64,000 nucleotides of DNA from Bacteroidales bacterium (GTDB taxonomy: Bacteria > Bacteroidota > Bacteroidia > Bacteroidales > UBA10428). Below are positions 9,928 to 18,111 of this stretch, in pieces. The notes below the pieces were generated by a model that saw only the letters and a program-made list of their open reading frames with translations, was not told the origin of the DNA and searched no databases. A program made the translations under genes and the position numbers. Each line of letters starts with the position of its first letter. The stretch's first letter is position 1. The stretch is from NCBI GenBank assembly GCA_016938235.1, contig JAFGVA010000130.1, forward strand, positions 52,076 through 116,075. The letters run 5' to 3'.

Positions 9928-10452
9928 ATGAAATTTAAAGACATTTTAGCTATTTCCGGAAAACCAGGACTTTTTATTTTTGTTTCACAAGGCCGAAGTG
10001 GTATTATTGTAGAGGGTGTTGCTGATAAAAAACGTATGGCAGTTCATTCAACTACTAAAGTTAGCGCATTAGAAGATATTGCTATTTACACAGAAACTGA
10101 AGAAGTTCCTTTGAAGGAAGTATTTGTTAAGATTTACGAAAAAGAAGACGGAAAACAAACTATTAGTCACAAGTCGTCTAATGATGAGTTAAAGTCGTTT
10201 TTTGAAGAAATTTTACCAGATTATGATAAAGACAGGGTTTATGTTTCTGACATTAAAAAACTAGCCAATTGGTATAATCTTTTAATTGAAAACAAGATTT
10301 TTAGCCCTGAAATGCTGAAAGAAGAAGAGGAAGAGAAAAAGCAGGCTGAAGAAAAAGCTGAAAGCAAAGAAGAAAAAACAGAAGAAACAAAAATGACAGC
10401 TGAAAAAAAACCTGCAACAAAAAAACCGGCGGCTAAAAAGACCAATAAATAA
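9928..10452 (+). CDS. DUF5606 family protein with Lys/Ala/Pro-rich tail
   Basis: 'MKFKDILAISGKPGLFIFVSQGRSGIIVEGVADKKRMAVHSTTKVSALEDIAIYTETEEVPLKEVF' matches the Bacteroidota DUF5606 pattern; low-complexity tail KKPATKKPAAKKTNK. Confidence 0.8.
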   Translation: MKFKDILAISGKPGLFIFVSQGRSGIIVEGVADKKRMAVHSTTKVSALEDIAIYTETEEVPLKEVFVKIYEKEDGKQTISHKSSNDELKSFFEEILPDYDKDRVYVSDIKKLANWYNLLIENKIFSPEMLKEEEEEKKQAEEKAESKEEKTEETKMTAEKKPATKKPAAKKTNK

Positions 10453-10477
10453 AACTTAACAATCAGTTAATAATATT

Positions 10478-10507
10478 GGGAGGCTTGTTTAGTCTCCCTT
10501 TTTTTAT
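10478..10507 (+). terminator. Rho-independent terminator of the DUF5606 gene
   Basis: GGGAG-GCTTGTTTAGT-CTCCC followed by TTTTTTT. Confidence 0.85.
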
Positions 10508-10551
10508 TTTATTACCCGACCCGGTTTGGAAATAGTTCATCAAAATCTCCT

Positions 10552-10587
10552 AAAAAAGTGATGCCGGGACGATGCCCGGCAATCAAC
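10552..10587 (-). terminator. Rho-independent terminator (end of candidate ncRNA)
   Basis: TGCCGGG (10562-10568) / CCCGGCA (10575-10581), stem extendable to GTTGATT/ATCAC, followed on the minus strand by T6 (10557-10552). Confidence 0.75.
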
Positions 10588-10656
10588 CAAAACCCTAGAA
10601 ACCATGAAGTGAAGCATACTCCCGGCAAAACCGGTAGTATTGCATCTTCAATATTA
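10552..10656 (-). ncRNA. Candidate stand-alone small RNA (unassigned family)
   Basis: Minus strand: promoter-like TTTTG-N21-TACTTTG (10694-10662), long imperfect hairpin (10606-10649; GAAGATGCAATACTACCGG/CCGGGAGTATGCTTCACTTC), then terminator hairpin GATTGCCGGG-CATCGT-CCCGGCATC + TTTTTT (10552-10584). No ORF explains it. Confidence 0.55.
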
Positions 10657-10853
10657 ACGTACAAAGTACGAATTTATACTTTAATAATGCAAAAGTTAAT
10701 CAAATAAATTTCGAAATATCTTAAATAGCGGCTCAATTATAACTTTCGAACAGGTTTTGATGACCTCTGAAATGCTACTTAAGGGTTAAACCTCATACTT
10801 TTAAGAATTCGCTTCGGGAAAACAGTTTTCAGACCAAAGCCTGTACAAATTTT

Positions 10854-11228
10854 CTATTTCACTGTTCCTTTTATATACAAATGATTCAGTGGTTCTTCGG
10901 TATTCGTAGTCACAGTAACAGTTTTACTAAAATAACCTGAGTCTTTTGCATCAAAAGTAACAGTAATTTTTCCGGTACCACCAGACGGTATGGGTTCTTT
11001 TGAATATTCTGGAACAGTACAGCCACAAGAAGATTTAACATCGAGAACAATAAGTGGCACCATTCCCGGATTTTTAAATTCAAAATCAATAATTACCGGC
11101 ACATTTTGCTTAATTGAACCAAAATCATGCTCAGTAAAAGACCACTCAATAGCTGCTTTTGGCGATGCAAAAGCAAAAATTACAATCAGCGTTAAAATTG
11201 ATAGCGAAAATTTTATACTCCGTTTCAT
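10854..11228 (-). CDS. DUF1573 domain secreted protein
   Basis: Signal peptide, then 'EHDFGSIKQNVPVIIDFEFKNPGMVPLIVLDVKSSCGCTVPEYSKEPIPSGGTGKITVTFDAKDSGYFSKTVTV'. Confidence 0.92.
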   Translation of the reverse strand: MKRSIKFSLSILTLIVIFAFASPKAAIEWSFTEHDFGSIKQNVPVIIDFEFKNPGMVPLIVLDVKSSCGCTVPEYSKEPIPSGGTGKITVTFDAKDSGYFSKTVTVTTNTEEPLNHLYIKGTVK

Positions 11229-11340
11229 ATTTTAATATTCTTCTTTAAATCCGGTTCTGTAAAAACCGGGCAAAAACCACACCATTTTTTTTTGAAACGA
11301 AAAATAGCATAAAAGGTTCGAACTCAAAATTAAAAAAATG

Positions 11341-11868
11341 TTAAATTGAAAAAAACAGTTGAATACGTGCAAGTGGACTGGAATACCATTGTGTGTTCAA
11401 AGGAGTCTCCAGTGGTGGATTCTCAAAGCGATATTCTCTGAACCGAATTATAATTCCCAGGTCAAAATTTGCACCAAGGTGATTAGAAAATGCAATCTCT
11501 CTGCCTAAACCCAGGTTAAAATAACTGTATCTCCGGGTTGCATTTGTACCAATCTGATTTACGAGTAAGGTAAACCCTTGTCTGCTATACCATATCGAAC
11601 GATTTGTGGTGTAAGAGTTCTTACCAAAATGAATCATATGATCGAGACAGTAGGTATTAATTTTCTCTTCAGCCTTAAGTTCGAGATCACCCCCAATAAA
11701 AAAACCCAACTGGGTAAAATCAGAATATTGATACCTTGCTCCTAAATGCAAATACTCTCTGGCACTTATACCTCCGGCAAAATCAAGTTTTGATTTAATT
11801 ATCTGCCCCTTTAAATTCAGTGCAAAGATTAATAGTGGTAGAAATAATAAATTTTTATTCGGTTTCAT
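11341..11868 (-). CDS. Hypothetical exported protein, probable outer-membrane beta-barrel type
   Basis: Start placed at the internal Met (MKPNKNLLFLPLLIFALNLKGQ, signal peptide); aromatic-rich alternating strands and terminal 'RIQLFFSI'. The ORF-track start at 11913 would overlap mazG. Confidence 0.6.
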   Translation of the reverse strand: MKPNKNLLFLPLLIFALNLKGQIIKSKLDFAGGISAREYLHLGARYQYSDFTQLGFFIGGDLELKAEEKINTYCLDHMIHFGKNSYTTNRSIWYSRQGFTLLVNQIGTNATRRYSYFNLGLGREIAFSNHLGANFDLGIIIRFREYRFENPPLETPLNTQWYSSPLARIQLFFSI

Positions 11869-11878
11869 TTTGGTGGGT

Positions 11879-12649
11879 TTAATCATATTTTTTTGCCTCT
11901 TCCCAAATCTCATTCATTTCATCGAGATTCATTTGCCTCAGAGATTTTCCTTTCTTTATGGTATTCTTTTCGAGGTATTCAAACCTCTTTATAAATTTCA
12001 GGTTAGTTCGCTCAAGTGCAGTCTCGGGATCAACGCCATAAAGTCTGGCTGCATTAACAACAGAAAAAAGCAAATCGCCAAATTCCTTCTCCGTTTTCTC
12101 CTGATCGTTAGCATCAATTTCAACCTTAAGTTCATTAAGTTCTTCGTTTACTTTATCCCAGATTTGCTCTTTAAAATCCCAATCGAAACCAACAGCCCTC
12201 ACTTTCTCTTGCACCCTGTTTGCTTTAACAAGTGCCGGCAAACCAGAAGGAACCCCGCTTAAAACAGACTTGTTGCCTTCTTTTTGTTTAAGCTCTTCCC
12301 AGTTTTCCTTTACTGTTTCTGAGCTACCATTAACATCAACATTTCCAAAAACATGCGGATGACGAAAAATGAGCTTATCGCATAAACCATCTATAACATC
12401 CTTTATATCAAAATCGTTTGTCTCAGAGCCTATTTTAGCATAAAAAACTATATGAAGAAGCAGGTCTCCAAGTTCTTTTCTAATCTCGGTTTTGTTCTCT
12501 TTAATTATGGCATCAGCCAGCTCATAGGTTTCTTCGATAGTTAAATTTCTGATGCTTTCAAAAGTCTGTTCCCGATCCCAGGGACACTTTTCCCTGAGTT
12601 CGTCCATAATGTTGAGCAATTTTTCAAACGATTTGAGTTTTTCTTCCAT
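11879..12649 (-). CDS. mazG: Nucleoside triphosphate pyrophosphohydrolase MazG
   Basis: 'LREKCPWDREQTFESIRNLTIEETYELADAI', 'EIRKELGDLLLHIVFYAKI', second 'EKEFGDLLFSVVNAARL'. Confidence 0.95.
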   Translation of the reverse strand: MEEKLKSFEKLLNIMDELREKCPWDREQTFESIRNLTIEETYELADAIIKENKTEIRKELGDLLLHIVFYAKIGSETNDFDIKDVIDGLCDKLIFRHPHVFGNVDVNGSSETVKENWEELKQKEGNKSVLSGVPSGLPALVKANRVQEKVRAVGFDWDFKEQIWDKVNEELNELKVEIDANDQEKTEKEFGDLLFSVVNAARLYGVDPETALERTNLKFIKRFEYLEKNTIKKGKSLRQMNLDEMNEIWEEAKKYD

Positions 12650-12655
12650 AACTTA

Positions 12656-13471
12656 TTAATCTCCGCTTAACAAAAGCTGGTTTTTATCTTTTTTGTCACT
12701 AAACTTCACCCTGATTGTTGAATTTACCTTAATATCAAGCAATTGCGCTACAGGACCATAACACATTGCTATTTCCAGCAAATCTGCAGAATTAAATATG
12801 GCTACAAGCTCTCCTGTAGGCACATCGGAATAAGATTTACTTACCTTATCAATAACGTAATGATTACTTTGCACCAGAATCTCAAAGTTTGTTCCCTTTC
12901 CAATACGGTCAAAGGTTTCTTTATTAATATTGGTTATTATATTAGCATAAGAGTCGATATAAACCACACTTCCATTAATTACATTCGTATCAATAGTGGG
13001 CAACAAAGGTTTTTGAACCAGATATTCATCGGTAAGCACTGAGATATCTTCCAGCTTCTTATTATTTAAAATCTGAAATGCAGCATCGACAAAAACATTC
13101 AGACTTGCAAACGTGCTTTCAGGACTATGATCCAGCGCATATTTGTAAACGTTTTTTTCTTCTTCAGGAAAAATTAAATCCGGAAATCCGGAGTCAGAAC
13201 AAAGAAAATAATGCCCGTTTTTTTCAATTATCAGTAATGAACGTTTTGGAGACAATGCCGTATTAACACCAATAAGATGAATTGTTCCGACAGGAAATTC
13301 CTTATAACAATTTCTGAGTACAAACGATGCCTGCATGGCATTATGAGGGGCTACATTGTGGTTAATATCTATAACCTGAACATTCGAATCCGCTGAAAGA
13401 ATTTTACCCTTAACAGCACCAATATAATAATCGCTATTGCGCCAATCGGTTATTAAAGTTATTATAGCCAT
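12656..13471 (-). CDS. SAM hydroxide adenosyltransferase (DUF62) family protein
   Basis: 'MAIITLITDWRNSDYYIGAVKGKILSADSNVQVIDINHNVAPHNAMQASFVLRNCYKEFPVGTIHLIGVN' and C-terminal 'GSVVYIDSYANIITNI'; start set at the internal Met. Confidence 0.85.
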   Translation of the reverse strand: MAIITLITDWRNSDYYIGAVKGKILSADSNVQVIDINHNVAPHNAMQASFVLRNCYKEFPVGTIHLIGVNTALSPKRSLLIIEKNGHYFLCSDSGFPDLIFPEEEKNVYKYALDHSPESTFASLNVFVDAAFQILNNKKLEDISVLTDEYLVQKPLLPTIDTNVINGSVVYIDSYANIITNINKETFDRIGKGTNFEILVQSNHYVIDKVSKSYSDVPTGELVAIFNSADLLEIAMCYGPVAQLLDIKVNSTIRVKFSDKKDKNQLLLSGD

Positions 13472-13566
13472 GAAACACCAATGCAACTAGGTTATAAAAT
13501 TGAATATCTTAAAAAAATAGATTTACTTTGTAGTGCCCAAAAATAAACATTCTTGTTTAATAATCT

Positions 13567-14514
13567 ATGATAGAAAAGTCGATATATTTAGAGGGAATAG
13601 ACCCTCTTTACCTTTATGGTGCAAATAACATATTAATTGACAAAGTCCGTTCCTATTTTCCAAAGCTAAAAATCATTGCCAGGGGCCACGAAATGATTAC
13701 AATAGGCGATGAAGAAGAAATTAAAAATTTTGAAGTAAAAATTGAATTACTCATCAATTTCTTTCATAGGTATAACAAAATAAACTTGTCTGATATTGAA
13801 GAACTTTTTGAATCGGTTGAAAATGCAGGTATTTCTGAAAACGAACATGAACCGGATTTTTTACTGTACGGGAATCACGGCAAGGTGATAAAAGCAAAAT
13901 CGATTAACCAGCAAAGGCTTGTTAACGAGTTTTCAGATAATGATTTATTATTTGCGTTAGGGCCTGCCGGAACAGGTAAAACATACACTGCAATAGGTCT
14001 GGCAGTGAGGGCATTGCGTAACAAGGAAGTGAAAAGAATTATTTTAACCAGACCTGCGGTTGAGGCTGGTGAAAACCTTGGGTTTCTGCCCGGTGATTTA
14101 AAAGAAAAGCTGGACCCCTATCTGCAGCCGCTTTACGATGCTCTCCGCGATATGATACCCGCAAAAAAACTTATGACCTATATCGAAGATGGCACTATTG
14201 AAATTGCCCCTCTGGCATTTATGAGAGGAAGAACCCTTGATCATGCCTTCGTTATACTCGATGAGGGTCAGAATACAACTATCAATCAGCTTAAGATGTT
14301 TTTGACAAGAATGGGAAAAAACGCTAAGTTTATAGTTACAGGCGATATCACTCAAATTGATTTGCCTAAGAAAACTGCAAGCGGTTTGGTAAAAGCAATT
14401 GAACTTTTAAAAAACATTTCTGGTATTTCTATTGTTGAGTTTGATGTCAGAGATGTTGTTCGACATAAATTAGTAAAGAAAATTATTGAAGCATACGATA
14501 ACGAGAGAGAATAA
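13567..14514 (+). CDS. PhoH family ATPase
   Basis: '[68 protein letters not shown]' and '[18 protein letters not shown]'. Confidence 0.95.
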   Translation: MIEKSIYLEGIDPLYLYGANNILIDKVRSYFPKLKIIARGHEMITIGDEEEIKNFEVKIELLINFFHRYNKINLSDIEELFESVENAGISENEHEPDFLLYGNHGKVIKAKSINQQRLVNEFSDNDLLFALGPAGTGKTYTAIGLAVRALRNKEVKRIILTRPAVEAGENLGFLPGDLKEKLDPYLQPLYDALRDMIPAKKLMTYIEDGTIEIAPLAFMRGRTLDHAFVILDEGQNTTINQLKMFLTRMGKNAKFIVTGDITQIDLPKKTASGLVKAIELLKNISGISIVEFDVRDVVRHKLVKKIIEAYDNERE

Positions 14515-14531
14515 TATTAAACAATATAAAA

Positions 14532-15476
14532 ATGGAAGCTTTAACAAAAACAAACTTCAGTTTTCCCGGACAGGTTGGTGTATATAACGGTAAAGTACGT
14601 GATGTATACAATATTAACAACCAGTATATGGTTATGGTTGTTTCAGATAGAATTTCGGCATTCGATGTTGTTCTTCCAAAAGGTATACCTTACAAAGGAC
14701 AGGTTCTAAACCAGATAGCATCATCATTTCTGGATGCAACAAGCGATATTGTTCCTAACTGGAAAATTGCAACACCTGATCCTATGGTAACCATCGGTCA
14801 CTTTGCTGAACCGTTTAAAGTTGAAATGGTTATCCGTGGCTATTTAACCGGACATGCATGGCGTGAATATAAAGCCGGAAAAAGAACCTTATGTGGAGTG
14901 TCCCTTCCCGAAGGAATGCGCGAACATCAGAAATTTGAAAAGCCAATAGTTACCCCTACAACAAAAGCTGCCGAAGGTCATGATGAAGATATCTCAAAAG
15001 AAGAAATAATAAAGCAGGGTATTGTTTCGGAGGCAGATTATATTCTCTTGGAAGATTATACCATAAAATTGTTTGAACGTGGTACTGAAATGGCAGGGCA
15101 ACAAGGTTTAATTCTTGTTGACACCAAATATGAATTTGGAAAAAAAGAAGGTAAAATATACCTTATTGACGAGATACACACTCCCGATTCATCAAGATAT
15201 TTTTATAAAGAGGGTTATGAATCCAGGTTTACTGCCGGAGAACCTCAAAAACAGCTTTCAAAAGAATTTGTTCGTGAGTGGTTAATCAACAATAATTTTC
15301 AGGGAAAAGACGGACAGACTATACCGGAAATGACTCCTGATTTTATTGATCAGGTAAGCGAAAGATACATTGAACTGTTTGAAAATATAACCGGCGAAGA
15401 ATTCCAAAAAGCCGATAATACCGATATTATTAAAAGAATAGAAAAAAATGTTCTGGAATTCTTAAAATCGGTATAA
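14532..15476 (+). CDS. purC: Phosphoribosylaminoimidazole-succinocarboxamide synthase
   Basis: '[46 protein letters not shown]', '[10 protein letters not shown]', '[20 protein letters not shown]'. Confidence 0.95.
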   Translation: MEALTKTNFSFPGQVGVYNGKVRDVYNINNQYMVMVVSDRISAFDVVLPKGIPYKGQVLNQIASSFLDATSDIVPNWKIATPDPMVTIGHFAEPFKVEMVIRGYLTGHAWREYKAGKRTLCGVSLPEGMREHQKFEKPIVTPTTKAAEGHDEDISKEEIIKQGIVSEADYILLEDYTIKLFERGTEMAGQQGLILVDTKYEFGKKEGKIYLIDEIHTPDSSRYFYKEGYESRFTAGEPQKQLSKEFVREWLINNNFQGKDGQTIPEMTPDFIDQVSERYIELFENITGEEFQKADNTDIIKRIEKNVLEFLKSV

Positions 15477-15541
15477 ATTATTTTTCATTATCTTGAACAC
15501 CTGTTTTTTGAATTACTAAAAATAAAATCAGATAAATTCCA

Positions 15542-17527
15542 ATGCATTGCTTTTTCAAGAAGTTAATTTCACTTTTTCTGCTTTTAGGACTGGTATGCTT
15601 TAGCCTTGAGGCTCAATTTGAACCTGCTCCGGTTAAAAAATCGAAACAAAAAGTTTTGTACCAGGGAAAGGTTTATTTTGTTCACACCGTAAAGCAAAAT
15701 CAGACATTATACTCTATAAGCAGGGCATATGGAGTTACTGAACAAGATATAGCAAATGCAAATCCAAAAGTAATACTGGAGGTAATTAAACCCGGACAGG
15801 TTCTTAGAATTCCTGAAATTTCCGGACTTCAAAATATGGCTCCTTCTTATTATGGACTCGATTCTGACGATTTTATATATCATGTTATAAAGTCTCACGA
15901 AACGGTCTATTTCCTTTCAAAGAAGTATAATGTACCTGTTGAGGAAATCTATAAATACAATCCTGAAAGTAAAGATGTTCTGACCATTGGCCAAACAATA
16001 AAAATACCCAGATCTGATAAAATACCGGAACTAAAAGAAGAATCGGCAACAGAACCTCAACAGGACACGTCGGATATTTATGTAGTTAAGGAGGGTGACA
16101 CCTTATATAGCATAGCTCAAAAATACGGTGTTAGTGTGGCTGACTTCATCAGAACAAACCCTGATTTAAGATGGGGATTAAAAAGTGGAATGACACTGAT
16201 AATTCCCGGACATTCGCCCTTCGACAACCTTATTGTTGAACCGGAAATTACAAGCATTAACTCATTTATAAAGCTTTATTCTCAAAAACAGAGTGATTCT
16301 ATCAAACAGGTCAACCAGGAGCAGGCTTTAAAGTTGGTAGTATTATTACCTTATCACACTAAAGAAATATTTGCGCTTGACTCCATAACAAATGATTCTG
16401 TAAAGAAGGTTCATCCTTACAACAGGTATAAATCAAAAAGTGCCGGCTATATTGAATTTTATGAGGGCATTTTACTTGCAGTTGATTCATTAAAACGAAA
16501 AGGATATAACATAACCCTGTATAATTACGACACCAAAAGCGATACAAATCGTGTAAAAGAAATCATTAATGAATTAAATATAATCAGACCTGATCTGATC
16601 GTTGGTCCTATGGGTATTGAAAACGTTAACCTAATATCTGATTTTTCACTTAAACATAACACGCCTGTTATTCACCCATTTACAAATGCTGCGGAAGAGA
16701 AACACAAAGAAAATCCCTTCTCTGTATACATGATACCCGATTTTGAAACTGAGGTTGAAATATCTTCTGGTTATATCTCACAATTTCATAATAAGAACAC
16801 TATTATTATTTACGAACCAGATTCTATAAGCATTGAGAAAGCTATAAAACTCAAAAATTCTTTGTTTGCTCACTATGCATCTAAAGATGTTTATGAGAGC
16901 ACTCTTTATAAAGAATTTAAAATTACCGATAGTCTTTCGAGAAACATTGAGCAATCGCTTCGTGATGATGTTGACAACCTGGTGGTTCTATTGTCAGAGA
17001 ATGAGGCAAATGTTGGTAATATTATAAGTATTCTTGACTTTGCAGCTGATAAAAAAAACATTCAGTTGTTTGGAATGCCAAAGTGGCAAAGATTTAACAA
17101 TATAAGAATTGAACAAATCCATAAACTAAATACTCAAATTTATTCACCCTACTTTATTGATTACTCAAAACAATCAACAAAGCGATTTATTAACCTTTGC
17201 AGAGTTAAGTTAAACTCAGAACCATACAGCACTACCACTAATGGAAGTGGATTTAACCTTACGTATCTCGGGTATGAAATTGGTTTATTTTTTGGTGGTT
17301 CTTACCTCAGCTATGGAGCCGAATTTATAAACTGTCTGAATTATATTAAGCAAGATTTACCGCAAGCAGAATATAGTTTCAGGTATCGGAATAATTACGG
17401 GTTCACTTATAATACACTCAATTTTATTAAATATACCGATACCTTTACAATTGAAAGGATACCTTATACCCCGGATGTAAATTTCACACATACGGTAGAT
17501 GAAATTATCGTACCAGTTGTTGAATAA
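15542..17527 (+). CDS. Secreted protein with three LysM domains and a periplasmic-binding/PBP1-like domain
   Basis: Three LysM repeats ('HTVKQNQTLYSISRAYGVTEQDI', 'HVIKSHETVYFLSKKYNVPVEEI', 'YVVKEGDTLYSIAQKYGVSVADF') followed by a ~400-aa substrate-binding-like region. Confidence 0.8.
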   Translation: MHCFFKKLISLFLLLGLVCFSLEAQFEPAPVKKSKQKVLYQGKVYFVHTVKQNQTLYSISRAYGVTEQDIANANPKVILEVIKPGQVLRIPEISGLQNMAPSYYGLDSDDFIYHVIKSHETVYFLSKKYNVPVEEIYKYNPESKDVLTIGQTIKIPRSDKIPELKEESATEPQQDTSDIYVVKEGDTLYSIAQKYGVSVADFIRTNPDLRWGLKSGMTLIIPGHSPFDNLIVEPEITSINSFIKLYSQKQSDSIKQVNQEQALKLVVLLPYHTKEIFALDSITNDSVKKVHPYNRYKSKSAGYIEFYEGILLAVDSLKRKGYNITLYNYDTKSDTNRVKEIINELNIIRPDLIVGPMGIENVNLISDFSLKHNTPVIHPFTNAAEEKHKENPFSVYMIPDFETEVEISSGYISQFHNKNTIIIYEPDSISIEKAIKLKNSLFAHYASKDVYESTLYKEFKITDSLSRNIEQSLRDDVDNLVVLLSENEANVGNIISILDFAADKKNIQLFGMPKWQRFNNIRIEQIHKLNTQIYSPYFIDYSKQSTKRFINLCRVKLNSEPYSTTTNGSGFNLTYLGYEIGLFFGGSYLSYGAEFINCLNYIKQDLPQAEYSFRYRNNYGFTYNTLNFIKYTDTFTIERIPYTPDVNFTHTVDEIIVPVVE

Positions 17528-17554
17528 AAGTTACCACAACCCTAAAAAATCTTG

Positions 17555-18052
17555 CTAAACCTGATGCCTATAGGCAATTGAAAGAACAATAGAAACTGCG
17601 CTAACAAAGAAAATCATAAACAACAAAAAAAACCATTGCCGGTTGGCTTTTTGTTTTTGTCTTAACACTCTCCTGACATGTTCAACCTGCTTAACCATTC
17701 TTGCAAGACCTTCTTTGCTTTTGAGTATATAATCGGTAGCACCAGCCTTAATTGCATCCACGGCAATCTCTACTCTTGTGCTTGATGACATGAATATGAA
17801 CTTTGTTTCCGGACTCAGTCTTTTGTATTCGCTTAAAAATTCTAGGCCATTCCAGTTTTTTGCTCCCAGATTAAACTCTGTAATAATAATATCTGCCGGT
17901 GAACCAACCAATGAATAACAACTTTCGCCGTCTTCAAAAACTCTTATTTTCTTGTAATTAAGAGCCTTCAAACAACTCTCAACAACCTTGCTGTAGTTTT
18001 CATTTTTATCTACAATATAAATCATTGGTTGAGGCATAAGCAGCTTTTTCAT
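17555..18052 (-). CDS. Receiver-like (REC) domain protein with C-terminal TM helix; phosphoacceptor Asp replaced by Glu
   Basis: 'MIYIVDKNENYSKVVESCLKALNYKKIRVFEDGESCYSLVGSPADIIITEFNLGAKNWNGLEFLSEYKRL', 'FIFMSSSTRVEIAVDAIKAGATDYILKSKE', then 'WFFLLFMIFFVSAVSIVLSIAYRHQV'. Confidence 0.85.
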   Translation of the reverse strand: MKKLLMPQPMIYIVDKNENYSKVVESCLKALNYKKIRVFEDGESCYSLVGSPADIIITEFNLGAKNWNGLEFLSEYKRLSPETKFIFMSSSTRVEIAVDAIKAGATDYILKSKEGLARMVKQVEHVRRVLRQKQKANRQWFFLLFMIFFVSAVSIVLSIAYRHQV

Positions 18053-18111
18053 ACAGGTATCTATAAGTTGCAGGTTTTTAGGTTGTAAATTGTAATTCTC
18101 AAAAAATATAA

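Noticed and set aside
10239-10445. 68-aa minus ORF antisense to DUF5606 tail
   Set aside because: Phe/Ser/Ala-rich product is the reverse reading of the Lys/Glu-rich tail.
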